DNA of 64,000 nt. It comes from Crocinitomicaceae bacterium. GTDB taxonomy: Bacteria > Bacteroidota > Bacteroidia > Flavobacteriales_D > Crocinitomicaceae. The notes under the pieces are model-generated. The model made no database searches, had not been told where the DNA came from, and saw only the letters and a program-made list of their open reading frames with translations. Below, in pieces: positions 9,365-18,290 of the stretch. Location: contig JAQWFQ010000002.1 of assembly GCA_029238665.1 (NCBI GenBank), positions 1-64,000 of the forward strand, given 5' to 3'. Every line of letters starts with the position of its first letter. Within the stretch, counting starts at the first letter, position 1. A program made the position numbers and the translations under genes.

Positions 9365-10756
9365 TTAAGACTTAAGTAGCTCGCTGTAGTAGTGAAAGAA
9401 GTAAGGGATTGTTTCTATTCCTTTATAGAAATTAAATAGGCCATAATGCTCATTTGGTGAGTGAATTGCATCGCTGTCTAACCCAAACCCCATTAGGATT
9501 GTTTTCAGCCCAAGCTCCTTTTCAAACATGGCTACAATTGGGATAGAACCTCCACTTCTTACTGGAATTGGTTTTTTACCAAAGGTTTTTTCGTAGGCCA
9601 TACTCGCCGCTTTATACCCGACAGAGTCAATTGGTGTTACTGCCGCCTCTCCTCCGTGATGAGGGGTCACTTTTACCCGTGTTCCAACTGGAGCAATTGA
9701 CATAAAATGATCGTAAAACAATTGTGTAATCTCTTCAGGGTCTTGATCCGGAACTAAACGCATTGAGATTTTAGCAAAAGCTTGTGAAGCTATTACCGTC
9801 TTTGCACCTTCTCCAATATATCCACCCCAAATTCCATTCACATCTAACGTTGGCCTAATTGATCCTCGTTCCATTGTAGAGTATCCAGCTTCACCATAAA
9901 CCTCATCAATATCTAAGGCTTTTAAGTACCCTTCTTTTTTAAATGGAGCTTTAGCCATCTCTACCCTTTCCGCATCCGACAACTCTACAACCTTATCGTA
10001 AAATCCTGGAATTGTGATTTTATTATTTTCATCGTGTAATGACGCAATCATTTTCGATAAAATGTTAATTGGGTTTGCAACACAACCTCCATAAAGGCCT
10101 GAATGTAAGTCTCTATTTGGCCCTGTTACCTCAACCTCAACATAGCTCAATCCTCTTAATCCAGTTGTAATTGAAGGCACGTCATTTGCAAAAATTCCTG
10201 TGTCAGAAACTAAGATGATATCTGCCTCAAGGCGCTCGTGATTGTTTTTAACAAAAATCCCTAAGTTTTCACTTCCAACCTCTTCCTCTCCTTCAATCAT
10301 AAACTTAACATTACAAGGTAATGCGTCAGATTTCACCATTGATTCAAAGGCTTTTACATGCATAAACATCTGACCTTTATCATCACATGCTCCACGGGCA
10401 AAAACAGCACCTTCAGGATGAATCTCTGTCTTTTTAACAACCGGTTCAAAAGCTGGGCTGGTCCAAAGTTCAATTGGATCTGCAGGCTGAACGTCGTAGT
10501 GTCCATAAACCAATACTGTTGGTAAGCTCGGATCAATGATTTTATCCCCATAAACAATAGGGTAACCTGCTGTTTCACAAATCTCTACGTTTTCAGCTCC
10601 AACATGTTTAAGTCCTTCTGCCAACACTTCTGCTGTTTTTCGAACATCTCCTGCAAAACTAGGGTCTGCAGACACTGAAGGGATTCTTAATAAGTCGATT
10701 AACTCTTCTAAAAATCGCTCTTTATTTGCTTGAATATATGCTTGTGTTGCTTTCAT
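9365..10756 (-). CDS. M20 family dipeptidase (CNDP-like)
   Basis: A cytoplasmic dizinc peptidase of 463 residues, the usual length for the carnosinase-like M20 group. Visible active-site landmarks are H86 and D88 in YGHYDVQPAD, the bridging aspartate in GACDDKGQ (D125/D126), the catalytic and ligand glutamates in IEGEEEVGSE (157-159), the lid-domain text GLRGLSYVEVEVTGPNRDLHSG with its conserved His, and a late His in DAIHSPNEHYG. Family members hydrolyse small peptides. No signal peptide is present. It is transcribed away from the T9SS type B gene at 10882 across a 125-bp gap, in which I saw no full TAnnTTTG. Confidence 0.92.
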   Translation of the reverse strand: MKATQAYIQANKERFLEELIDLLRIPSVSADPSFAGDVRKTAEVLAEGLKHVGAENVEICETAGYPIVYGDKIIDPSLPTVLVYGHYDVQPADPIELWTSPAFEPVVKKTEIHPEGAVFARGACDDKGQMFMHVKAFESMVKSDALPCNVKFMIEGEEEVGSENLGIFVKNNHERLEADIILVSDTGIFANDVPSITTGLRGLSYVEVEVTGPNRDLHSGLYGGCVANPINILSKMIASLHDENNKITIPGFYDKVVELSDAERVEMAKAPFKKEGYLKALDIDEVYGEAGYSTMERGSIRPTLDVNGIWGGYIGEGAKTVIASQAFAKISMRLVPDQDPEEITQLFYDHFMSIAPVGTRVKVTPHHGGEAAVTPIDSVGYKAASMAYEKTFGKKPIPVRSGGSIPIVAMFEKELGLKTILMGFGLDSDAIHSPNEHYGLFNFYKGIETIPYFFHYYSELLKS

Positions 10757-10881
10757 ACTTAATTGTTAGTTCGTACAAAAGTCGGTATTTTACTTAAAAA
10801 ATTAGGTAATCTGAATCAATTAATTCAACTTTAAGCAACCTTTTTATGGGTTTTTGAGTCTAAAATTTAAAGGACGAAGCT

Positions 10882-13146
10882 ATGTTTATCAAAACGATTA
10901 AATTATTCTGTATATCCTTACTGCTTTCAAGCAGTGTAAATGGACAAATAATAATTGACCCAACACCGACACCTATTAACATGGTTACCAATACCTTAAT
11001 TGGCCCAGGTCTTGCTACTAGCAACATTACATTCACGGGTAACGTGAATCAAATAGGAACCTTTAATGCAGGAAGTAGTAACATTGGCTTACCGTCCGGA
11101 ATTGTAATGTCATCAGGGGATGTAACCTCTATTGTTTCTGGAGGTAATCCTTCTACTGATTATGGTGGGCCTGGTGATCCTGATGTATTGGCTACAGCTC
11201 AATCCGTAACAACCAACCCAAACGCAGGCTCGATTAATTCAACAAATGACGCCGCAATTCTTGAGTTTGATTTTGTGCCAGATGGAGATGTTGTAGTCTT
11301 CAACTTTACATTTGCGTCCGAAGAATACCTCACATGGATTAACTCTCAATATAATGATGCCTTTGGATTTTACCTTTCTGGCCCAAACCCAGCTGGTGGA
11401 AGTTACGCCTCAGACAATCTGGCTTTAGTGCCTGGTACAACTGAACCAATTACAATTAGTACAATTTATATAGACCCTAGCGAAACTCCGCCTTCAATGA
11501 ATGGCCAGTACTTTTTGAGTAATCCAATCGGCCACAGTTTTAATGGATTTACAGTACCCATCGAAATTCGATTTGATGTAATTTGCGACTCTACGTATCA
11601 TTTTAAATTTGCTGTTGCAGATTGTGTTGATGGCATTTTAGATACGGGTGTATTTTTAGAGGGAGGAAGTTTTCAATCTGTACCAATTGACATCTCTTTA
11701 GAAACGAATATTGACCCAGGTTTATTTGGTGATAGTGTTATTTTAGAAGGCTGTGGTTCTGATGCAGATTTCATATTTACAAGACCTTCATGCCAATCAG
11801 GAGATTCTCTTTACGTGACCTTAGGAGTTGCAGGAGCTGCATCTAATGGTATTGACTATACGCTTTTACCCGATTCAATCTTATTCTTGCCCGGCGAAAC
11901 TTCCATTACACTTCCATTTACTGCTTTTGAGGATGCAATATTTGAAGGATTTGAAGACGTTGTTATAACGGTAACAACGATTCTAGATAATGGGAATATC
12001 TTAATTACCTCCGGTACTTTATGGCTGTATGACCAACCCAACTTAAGCTTAACCGCACAAGACACTTCCATCTATTGTCACCAAAACCCGTTAACAATTT
12101 TTGCTCCTGCGACTGGAGGCATGCCCCCCTATACATACACTTGGAGCAATTCAACTGATACCGTAGGGATGACTACAGTACCTGCAAACGTGAATGGAAC
12201 AATCGATTACTACGTAAGTGTGATTGATGCTTGCGGTTCTACTGCAAATGACACCCTAACCGTTAACGTTGATCAAACCTTAACTGTCGAGGCCATCTTA
12301 AATCAAAACACATCTTCCTGTGACAATACTGGAATTGTCTCTTCAACATGGTCAGGTGATTCACTTGTTTCACCAAACCTACTACAATTCCAATGGTTTA
12401 ATGAAGACATGTCAGACTCTTTCGATGCTTCCGTTTGGACTGGATTGCCTGCAGGATGGTACACAATTAGCATTACCGATGATGTTTGTTCAGTTTCTGA
12501 TAGTGTGTTTGTAGATTCCGAAAACCCTCCTATCGCTGAGTTTTCAGCTAACATGATTAATGGCTGTGACCCATTGACCGTTAATTTTACAAATACGAGT
12601 CAGAACACGTCAAATTACACGTGGAATTTTGGGGACGGAAGCCCATTGGTGACGGTTGGTAGCCTTGCTGCTCAAAGCCACACGTTTACACAAAATGCAT
12701 CTGTTCTATTAACAGCTTATACCTCAGACCCAGCGTGTTTTGATACAATGGCTATTGATATTAACATTGTAAATTGCGGTTGTACAGATCCTGAAGCAGT
12801 AAACTACGACCCAAATGCTGTTGTTGATGATGGCAATTGTATCTATCCAATTCCATCTGTAACTGCACCAAATGTCTTCACCCCAAATGGTGACAATGAC
12901 AACGACATTTTCTTCTTAACACATAAAAATGCCACGCACATTGAGTTGATTATCTTAAATAGATGGGGCAATGTAATGTATGAAGGTACAACAGATGTAA
13001 CAGACCCTAATGCAAGGGCAGAATGGGACGGGAAAACAAAAGGAGGATTGAATGCTGAAGAAGGAACATATTTCTATAAATATATAGCTACTGGTATTGA
13101 TGATACCAAGCTTGAAGGGCATGGTTTCATTCAATTGTTACCCTAG
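10882..13146 (+). CDS. T9SS type B surface protein with choice-of-anchor L and PKD-like domains
   Basis: This 754-residue exported protein opens with a signal peptide (residues 1-22, ending SSSVNGQ). Residues about 30-260 match the choice-of-anchor L pattern (GLPSGIVMSSGDV, FTFASEEY, NDAFGFYLSGP). A Calx-beta-like or Ig-like middle follows, then a PKD-type domain near 555-635 (CDPLTVNFTNTS, YTWNFGDGSP). A short DPEAVNYDPNAVVDDGNC motif leads into the C-terminal module (VTAPNVFTPNGDNDNDIF, ILNRWGNVMYEG, GTYFYKYI). That last module is the gliding-motility-associated (type B) sorting domain, which sends proteins through the type IX system to the cell surface. A strong hairpin terminator follows. 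The ligand is unknown; an adhesin or matrix protein is plausible. Confidence 0.9.
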   Translation: MFIKTIKLFCISLLLSSSVNGQIIIDPTPTPINMVTNTLIGPGLATSNITFTGNVNQIGTFNAGSSNIGLPSGIVMSSGDVTSIVSGGNPSTDYGGPGDPDVLATAQSVTTNPNAGSINSTNDAAILEFDFVPDGDVVVFNFTFASEEYLTWINSQYNDAFGFYLSGPNPAGGSYASDNLALVPGTTEPITISTIYIDPSETPPSMNGQYFLSNPIGHSFNGFTVPIEIRFDVICDSTYHFKFAVADCVDGILDTGVFLEGGSFQSVPIDISLETNIDPGLFGDSVILEGCGSDADFIFTRPSCQSGDSLYVTLGVAGAASNGIDYTLLPDSILFLPGETSITLPFTAFEDAIFEGFEDVVITVTTILDNGNILITSGTLWLYDQPNLSLTAQDTSIYCHQNPLTIFAPATGGMPPYTYTWSNSTDTVGMTTVPANVNGTIDYYVSVIDACGSTANDTLTVNVDQTLTVEAILNQNTSSCDNTGIVSSTWSGDSLVSPNLLQFQWFNEDMSDSFDASVWTGLPAGWYTISITDDVCSVSDSVFVDSENPPIAEFSANMINGCDPLTVNFTNTSQNTSNYTWNFGDGSPLVTVGSLAAQSHTFTQNASVLLTAYTSDPACFDTMAIDINIVNCGCTDPEAVNYDPNAVVDDGNCIYPIPSVTAPNVFTPNGDNDNDIFFLTHKNATHIELIILNRWGNVMYEGTTDVTDPNARAEWDGKTKGGLNAEEGTYFYKYIATGIDDTKLEGHGFIQLLP

Positions 13147-13162
13147 CCAATCAACTTGAAAT

Positions 13163-13198
13163 AAAAAATCCCTTTCAAATTTGGAAGGGATTTTTTTT
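13163..13198. terminator. Bidirectional intrinsic terminator
   Basis: A 12-bp perfect stem (AAAAAATCCCTT with AAGGGATTTTTT) around a 10-base loop, flanked by an A run on the left and a T run on the right, lies between the convergent T9SS type B gene and hflX. Either strand would give a hairpin followed by U residues. Confidence 0.85.
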
Positions 13199-13202
13199 GC
13201 GC

Positions 13203-14405
13203 TTAATATAAAAAGTGATGGTAAGGATAGCGCTCTTGAAAGATCTTCTTCACATCATTGTAGAGAACACTTTTAAGCTCTTCTATATTGTCTTTTTTTG
13301 AAGCTGAAATAAATACGCATTTTGTATTGTTCAACTTTGCCATCCATGTTTTTTCAAGATCCTGAAGGGAATAATTACACATTTCCAAAGGCGTTAAATC
13401 GTCCTCATCTTTTTTTACATAGTTATACGCATCGATTTTGTTAAAGACAACGATTGTAGGCTTTTCAGACTTATCTATTTCAGCCAATGTATCTTTTACA
13501 ACACGGTAATGGTCTTCAAAATTAGGGTGCGAAATATCCAACACATGTACCAATAAATCTGCCTCACGTACCTCATCTAACGTTGACTTAAAGGATTCAA
13601 CTAATTGGTGAGGTAACTTGCGAATAAACCCTACTGTATCGGTTAATAAAAATGGTAAATTTTCAACCACAACTTTTCGAACCGTAGTGTCCAATGTTGC
13701 AAAAAGCTTATTCTCAGCAAACACCTTAGACTTGCTAAGCATATTCATAATCGTACTTTTACCTACATTGGTATAACCAACTAAGGCTACACGAACCAGC
13801 TGTCCACGGTTTCCACGCTGAACAGCCATTTGCTTATCGATGCTCTTCAGTTTCTTTTGTAATGCAAAAATTTTATCTTGAATAATACGCCTATCGACCT
13901 CAATTTGAGTTTCTCCAGCACCGCTTCGCATACCAATACCTCCTTGCTGTCGTTCAAGGTGTGTCCATAAACGCGTCAAACGTGGCAAAAGGTACTTCAA
14001 TTGTGCTAATTCAACCTGTGTTTTTGCATGAGAAGTTCTTGCCCTACTTGCAAAAATGTCTAGAATCAAATTGTTTCGATCCAACACCCTTACTCCTAAA
14101 GCTCCCTCTAAGTTTCTAAGCTGAGAAGGCGACAATTCATCGTCAAAAATGACAATTTCAATCGTGTTCATCAATGCATATTGACGAATTTCATCCAACT
14201 TCCCTGTACCAACGTAAGTCTTTGGGTTTGGGCGCTCTAAATTTTGATTGAATTTCTTCTGCGTTATCATTCCAGCCGTCAAAGCCAGAAATTCTAACTC
14301 ATCAATGTATTCTTTTGCTTGAGCTTCAGTTGTTTCTTGGGTTGTTACACCAACCAAAACACACTTTTTTTCAACAGCATCAACTAAAACGTGCTCAGTA
14401 CTCAT
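13203..14405 (-). CDS. hflX: GTPase HflX
   Basis: A 400-residue ribosome-associated GTPase that splits stalled or hibernating ribosomes. The N-terminal HflX domain is visible (YVGTGKLDEI, IFDDELSPSQLRNLE, DRNNLILDIFA), then the coiled linker with GAGETQIEVDRR, then the G domain with G1 GYTNVGKST, G3 DTVGF and G4 NKID. The start ATG lies 2 bp after the stop of the cytochrome c gene, so hflX is the last gene of a three-gene unit with the two small membrane/heme proteins. The usual hfq-hflX linkage of Proteobacteria is absent. Length and motifs are normal. Confidence 0.95.
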   Translation of the reverse strand: MSTEHVLVDAVEKKCVLVGVTTQETTEAQAKEYIDELEFLALTAGMITQKKFNQNLERPNPKTYVGTGKLDEIRQYALMNTIEIVIFDDELSPSQLRNLEGALGVRVLDRNNLILDIFASRARTSHAKTQVELAQLKYLLPRLTRLWTHLERQQGGIGMRSGAGETQIEVDRRIIQDKIFALQKKLKSIDKQMAVQRGNRGQLVRVALVGYTNVGKSTIMNMLSKSKVFAENKLFATLDTTVRKVVVENLPFLLTDTVGFIRKLPHQLVESFKSTLDEVREADLLVHVLDISHPNFEDHYRVVKDTLAEIDKSEKPTIVVFNKIDAYNYVKKDEDDLTPLEMCNYSLQDLEKTWMAKLNNTKCVFISASKKDNIEELKSVLYNDVKKIFQERYPYHHFLY

Positions 14406-14407
14406 AA

Positions 14408-14722
14408 TTATTTTTTCAATGTTAAAATATGATCTACAATGTTGTTCTTCTCTTCCGAGCTCGAAATTATTGTTTTAAATGCAGGCATTCCACTACCTCC
14501 ATTTTCAATCATTTTCATTATCTCTTGTTTTGACAACCTTGTGTTTCTTAAGTCTGGAGAATTAGAGCCTTGAAGCCCCCCGTCTACACCATGACAAACC
14601 GCACACCGTTGTATAAAAAGGTCTTTCCCTGTGAATTCCACAGCAGAGTTCCTATTATTTCCTTCTGAGCTACACGAGTATAAAATTACTGCTAGAAATA
14701 AAACAGCGCTTTTTACACCCAT
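14408..14722 (-). CDS. Small monoheme cytochrome c lipoprotein
   Basis: A 104-residue precursor with a lipoprotein signal (lipobox Cys17 in AVILYSCSSE), so it is probably tethered to a membrane facing the periplasm. It carries a single heme c site, C40-A-V-C43-H44 (RCAVCHGVDG), and a likely distal Met ligand M79 in GGSGMPAFK, the class I pattern. Electron shuttle is the natural inference. The gene overlaps the upstream small membrane protein by 10 bp and is followed by hflX after 2 bp. The partner oxidase or reductase cannot be named from sequence, but the adjacent four-helix membrane protein is a candidate. Confidence 0.85.
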   Translation of the reverse strand: MGVKSAVLFLAVILYSCSSEGNNRNSAVEFTGKDLFIQRCAVCHGVDGGLQGSNSPDLRNTRLSKQEIMKMIENGGSGMPAFKTIISSSEEKNNIVDHILTLKK

Positions 14723-15159
14723 GATCCACCTAATACTTCTCTAAAAGGCCAAGGAATTGAAGCAAGAATCACAATCAAACCAATCGTATAGCTTACCATG
14801 ATTTTTCTGTGTTTATCTCTTGTTCCCGTAAGTTTTTCTGCTTTTTTACGCCCAATTGTAACAATCATAATTGCAATTAACATTCCTAGTAGGTGCTCCA
14901 ATCCAAAAAACCTAAAGAGTGAATCACTCATCCAACCCTCTCCGTAGTTGATTTTTAATTTTTCATTGATAAAGAACAATCCTAAGCCTATTAATAATTG
15001 CGTATGAAGAAGAATCATAGCAAAGAGGTTGATCATTTTATCCTTTTTCAAATACTTTCCTGAAGTTTGAGACTTTGCAGCATTAATTATTGCTAAAAGA
15101 ATTAAGCAAAGAGCAATCCATCTTAAGCCTGAGTGTGCGTGAAGTAATCCATTATACAT
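14713..15159 (-). CDS. Four-helix membrane protein, cytochrome b-like candidate
   Basis: A 148-residue integral membrane protein with four predicted helices (about 12-30, 43-64, 84-104 and 122-140). Histidines lie in or next to the helices: H8 and H10 near the N-terminus (LLHAHSGLRW), one in ILLHTQLL and one in GLEHLLGML. This spacing is compatible with b-type heme binding, and similar Bacteroidota proteins are sometimes labelled cytochrome b. That is inference, since no diagnostic motif is present. It overlaps the cytochrome c lipoprotein by 10 bp, supporting a joint electron-transfer role. A good TTG-N17-TATTTTTG promoter lies just upstream. Confidence 0.7.
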   Translation of the reverse strand: MYNGLLHAHSGLRWIALCLILLAIINAAKSQTSGKYLKKDKMINLFAMILLHTQLLIGLGLFFINEKLKINYGEGWMSDSLFRFFGLEHLLGMLIAIMIVTIGRKKAEKLTGTRDKHRKIMVSYTIGLIVILASIPWPFREVLGGSWV

Positions 15160-15172
15160 AATACTTTATTTA

Positions 15173-15200
15173 CAAAAATAGAAAAATGCATGAAGACCAA
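15173..15200 (-). promoter_or_regulatory. Bacteroidota-type promoter of the membrane protein/cytochrome c/hflX unit
   Basis: On the minus strand, TTG (15200-15198) is followed after 17 bases by TATTTTTG (15180-15173), a full TTG-N17-TAnnTTTG match. The start codon at 15159 lies about 14 bases past the -7 box, so the leader would be only about 10 bases. Confidence 0.7.
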
Positions 15201-15265
15201 TGCAATTAATCAATGGCTGTTTGCATACAATTTTTAATTTTACAGCTACATCAAATGATATTCGA

Positions 15266-18200
15266 ATGAAACTCTCTTTACTTTTTGCTTTTTTGTGTTG
15301 CTCAATTTCACTGTTTGGCCAATTGAAACCACAAAACGGGGTCATAGAATCTGAAGCTGATTTTTATGCACTAAAGCACGCTACAATATATGTGAGCCCA
15401 ACTAAAAAGCTTTCAAACGCAACCATTTTAATTAAAAACAATACGATTGTCAAGGTAGGGGTTTTACTGAAAGTGCCTAAAAATGCCGTAGTTATTGATT
15501 GTGAAAACAAGGTTATTCTACCTTCTTTTATTGAATTATACACAAATGTAGGATTGCCTAAAGTAAAAGCAGAAACATGGTCGAGTCGACCTCAATACGA
15601 AACAAGTAAAGAAGGTGCTTTTTATTGGAATCAAGCCGTTCATCCTGAAATTGATGCTGCAGAACACTATGTAAATAATGCTAAATCAACAAAACCGTTA
15701 ATGGAAAAAGGATTCGGATTTGCCTTAAGCCATCAGACAGACGGAATTATTCGCGGTCAAGGAGCTCTAGTTTCATTAGGAGCAGAAGAAGCAATACTCG
15801 ATCTTGAAAATCCTTCCAGTTATTTTTCCTTCGAAAAAGGAGTTTCAAGACAAAGCTACCCTTCATCGCTAATGGGATCTATTGCACTTATGCGTCAAAC
15901 CTTATACGATGCAAGATGGTACGCTAGTAATCATTCAAAAAAGAACTTATCTCTGGAAGCATTAAACAAACTACTTTCAGGTAATCTCTACCTAAAAACA
16001 CGAGATAAACTAGACATTATACGGGCAAAAAAAATTGCAGATGAATTTAATTTAACGTTTAGCTACATCGGTTCAGGAAATGAATATGAGATTGTAAATG
16101 AACTCAAGGACGTAAAATCTACTATTGTCATTCCAATTGATTTTCCAGAAGCTTACGATGTAAAGAACCCTTATGTCTCCCGGCAAATTCCACTAAGCGA
16201 CTTAAAACATTGGGAAATGGCTCCTCAAAACCCATCAATTCTACTAAAAAATGGGATTCACATTGCTATTTCATCAGAAAACACCAAAAATAAAACCGTA
16301 TTCTGGGACAACCTCCGGAAAGCAATTAACCACGGACTGACCATTGAACAAGCCTTAAATGCACTAACCATGAGCCCTGCAATGGCTATAGGCGCAGAGA
16401 AGCAAATAGGTTCATTGGAATCAGGAAAACTAGCAAGTTTTATGGTTTATGATCAAGATCCTTTTACAACAAAGGGGAAAGTCATCGAATCTTGGTCAAT
16501 GGGAAAACGCACGGTGTTTGAACGTACAAACGATGCTGAAATTGCTGGAGAGTATGCCCTGACAATCGCAGACCAACAATTTTCCATTAAAATAACAGGA
16601 ACACCAAAAAAACTGAAGGGGGAACTTACATACAAAACAACCACTGAAGGGCTATTGAAGGATACGACTTCACCGGCAATTATTGAGCTCTCTGACAATG
16701 ACATTACGATTCAATTTCACATTCAAAAAGAAGGGCAAAAAGGAAGTGTAAACCTCAGGGGTAAAATCAACACAAAATTTGGTGTATTTGAAGGCAGTGG
16801 TTTTTTACCAAATGGCGAATGGGTTAAATGGGCTGCTGTGAAAAGTAAAAAATCTAAAACCATTAAGCCCTCTAAAAAATCCAATTCTGAGATTGACTCT
16901 ACAAATTATGCCTGGCTACCAAATATGGCTTATGGTTTTGAACGGCTGCCTACAACAGAAACAATTGTCATTAAAAATGCAACCATTTGGACAAATGAGG
17001 ATCAAGGAATTATCGATAATGGCCTAATTATTATTAAAAAAGGTAAAATTTCATTTGTCGGAGATATGAGTCATCGTCCTCCGGCATTAGCAAGGGTTAT
17101 TGATGCTAAAGGAAAGCATGTAACATCTGGTATTATAGATGAACATTCACATATTGCAATCTCAAAAGGAGTGAACGAGAGCGGTCAGGCAATTAGTGCC
17201 GAAGTAAGTATTGCCCATGTTGTTAACCCCGATGATATTAATATTTATCGTCAATTATCTGGGGGAGTTACCGCTGCGCAACTGCTACACGGTTCTGCAA
17301 ACCCTATTGGCGGTCAATCTGCTCTAATTAAATTAAAATGGGGCCATTCTGCCGAAGAAATGTTAATTGATCAAGCACCAAAATTCATCAAATTTGCCTT
17401 GGGTGAAAATGTAAAACAATCGAACTGGGGTATTAATTCAGGTAGATTCCCTCAGACACGAATGGGGGTTGAACAAATTTATTACGATGGTTTTATCCGA
17501 GCAATGGCTTATGCCAATGAATGGAAAGCGTTCAAGTCAGGAAAAATAACATCGCCTCCTAGAACAGACTTAGAGCTTGAGGTTTTAACTGAAATTTTGA
17601 ATAGTGATCGTTTTATCTCATGCCACTCGTATGTACAATCTGAAATAAACATGTTAATGCATGTTGCCGATTCGATGGGATTCACCATAAATACATTTAC
17701 CCATATTTTAGAAGGGTATAAAGTTGCAGATAAGATGAAGGCTCATGGGGCTGGTGGCTCTACATTTTCTGATTGGTGGGCGTACAAATATGAAGTAAAT
17801 GATGCTATACCTTACAACGCCTCTGTTATGCATGAACAGGGAATTGTGGTAGCCATTAATTCTGACGATGCTGAAATGGGAAGAAGACTAAACCAAGAAG
17901 CGGCAAAGAGCGTAAAATATGGAGGAATGTCTGAAGAGGACGCTTGGAAATTGGTAACACTTAACCCCGCAAAACTCTTACACTTAGATCAACGAATGGG
18001 AAGTGTTAAGGTTGGTAAAGACGCTGACATTGTGATTTGGAGCCATAACCCACTGTCTGTTTTAGCAAAAGTAAACTATACAATTATTGATGGGGTTGTT
18101 TTATTTGACCACCAAAAAGATATCGAACTAAGGAAAAGAAACCTTGCTGAACGCGCTCGAATTATCTCAAAAATGCTTGATAAAAACAAGGCTGGAAATC

Positions 18201-18289
18201 CAAGCAGAACCTTTGTTAAAAAGAAAAAAGGGCATTATCACTGTGACACCATAGGAGAAGAATTATCCACTGAAGAAAATCACCATTAA
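15266..18289 (+). CDS. Secreted double-domain amidohydrolase (about 1000 residues)
   Basis: Two amidohydrolase-like TIM-barrel segments are joined in one exported protein. I start at ATG 15266, where a signal peptide begins at once (MKLSLLFAFLCCSISLFGQ, 1007 residues in all); a longer frame from 15200 would bury it. The C-terminal half keeps the metal-site pattern: HSH at 627/629 (IIDEHSHIA), later His residues in CHSYVQ and FTHILEG, and the Asp pair in NSDDAEMG. At the corresponding N-terminal place the text is FIELYTNVGL, with no HxH, though the closing motif GSLESGKLASFMVYDQDPF is kept, so that half looks non-catalytic. It is followed after 1 bp by a second amidohydrolase-like gene. The substrate is unknown. 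Confidence 0.88.
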   Translation: MKLSLLFAFLCCSISLFGQLKPQNGVIESEADFYALKHATIYVSPTKKLSNATILIKNNTIVKVGVLLKVPKNAVVIDCENKVILPSFIELYTNVGLPKVKAETWSSRPQYETSKEGAFYWNQAVHPEIDAAEHYVNNAKSTKPLMEKGFGFALSHQTDGIIRGQGALVSLGAEEAILDLENPSSYFSFEKGVSRQSYPSSLMGSIALMRQTLYDARWYASNHSKKNLSLEALNKLLSGNLYLKTRDKLDIIRAKKIADEFNLTFSYIGSGNEYEIVNELKDVKSTIVIPIDFPEAYDVKNPYVSRQIPLSDLKHWEMAPQNPSILLKNGIHIAISSENTKNKTVFWDNLRKAINHGLTIEQALNALTMSPAMAIGAEKQIGSLESGKLASFMVYDQDPFTTKGKVIESWSMGKRTVFERTNDAEIAGEYALTIADQQFSIKITGTPKKLKGELTYKTTTEGLLKDTTSPAIIELSDNDITIQFHIQKEGQKGSVNLRGKINTKFGVFEGSGFLPNGEWVKWAAVKSKKSKTIKPSKKSNSEIDSTNYAWLPNMAYGFERLPTTETIVIKNATIWTNEDQGIIDNGLIIIKKGKISFVGDMSHRPPALARVIDAKGKHVTSGIIDEHSHIAISKGVNESGQAISAEVSIAHVVNPDDINIYRQLSGGVTAAQLLHGSANPIGGQSALIKLKWGHSAEEMLIDQAPKFIKFALGENVKQSNWGINSGRFPQTRMGVEQIYYDGFIRAMAYANEWKAFKSGKITSPPRTDLELEVLTEILNSDRFISCHSYVQSEINMLMHVADSMGFTINTFTHILEGYKVADKMKAHGAGGSTFSDWWAYKYEVNDAIPYNASVMHEQGIVVAINSDDAEMGRRLNQEAAKSVKYGGMSEEDAWKLVTLNPAKLLHLDQRMGSVKVGKDADIVIWSHNPLSVLAKVNYTIIDGVVLFDHQKDIELRKRNLAERARIISKMLDKNKAGNPSRTFVKKKKGHYHCDTIGEELSTEENHH

Positions 18290-18290
18290 C

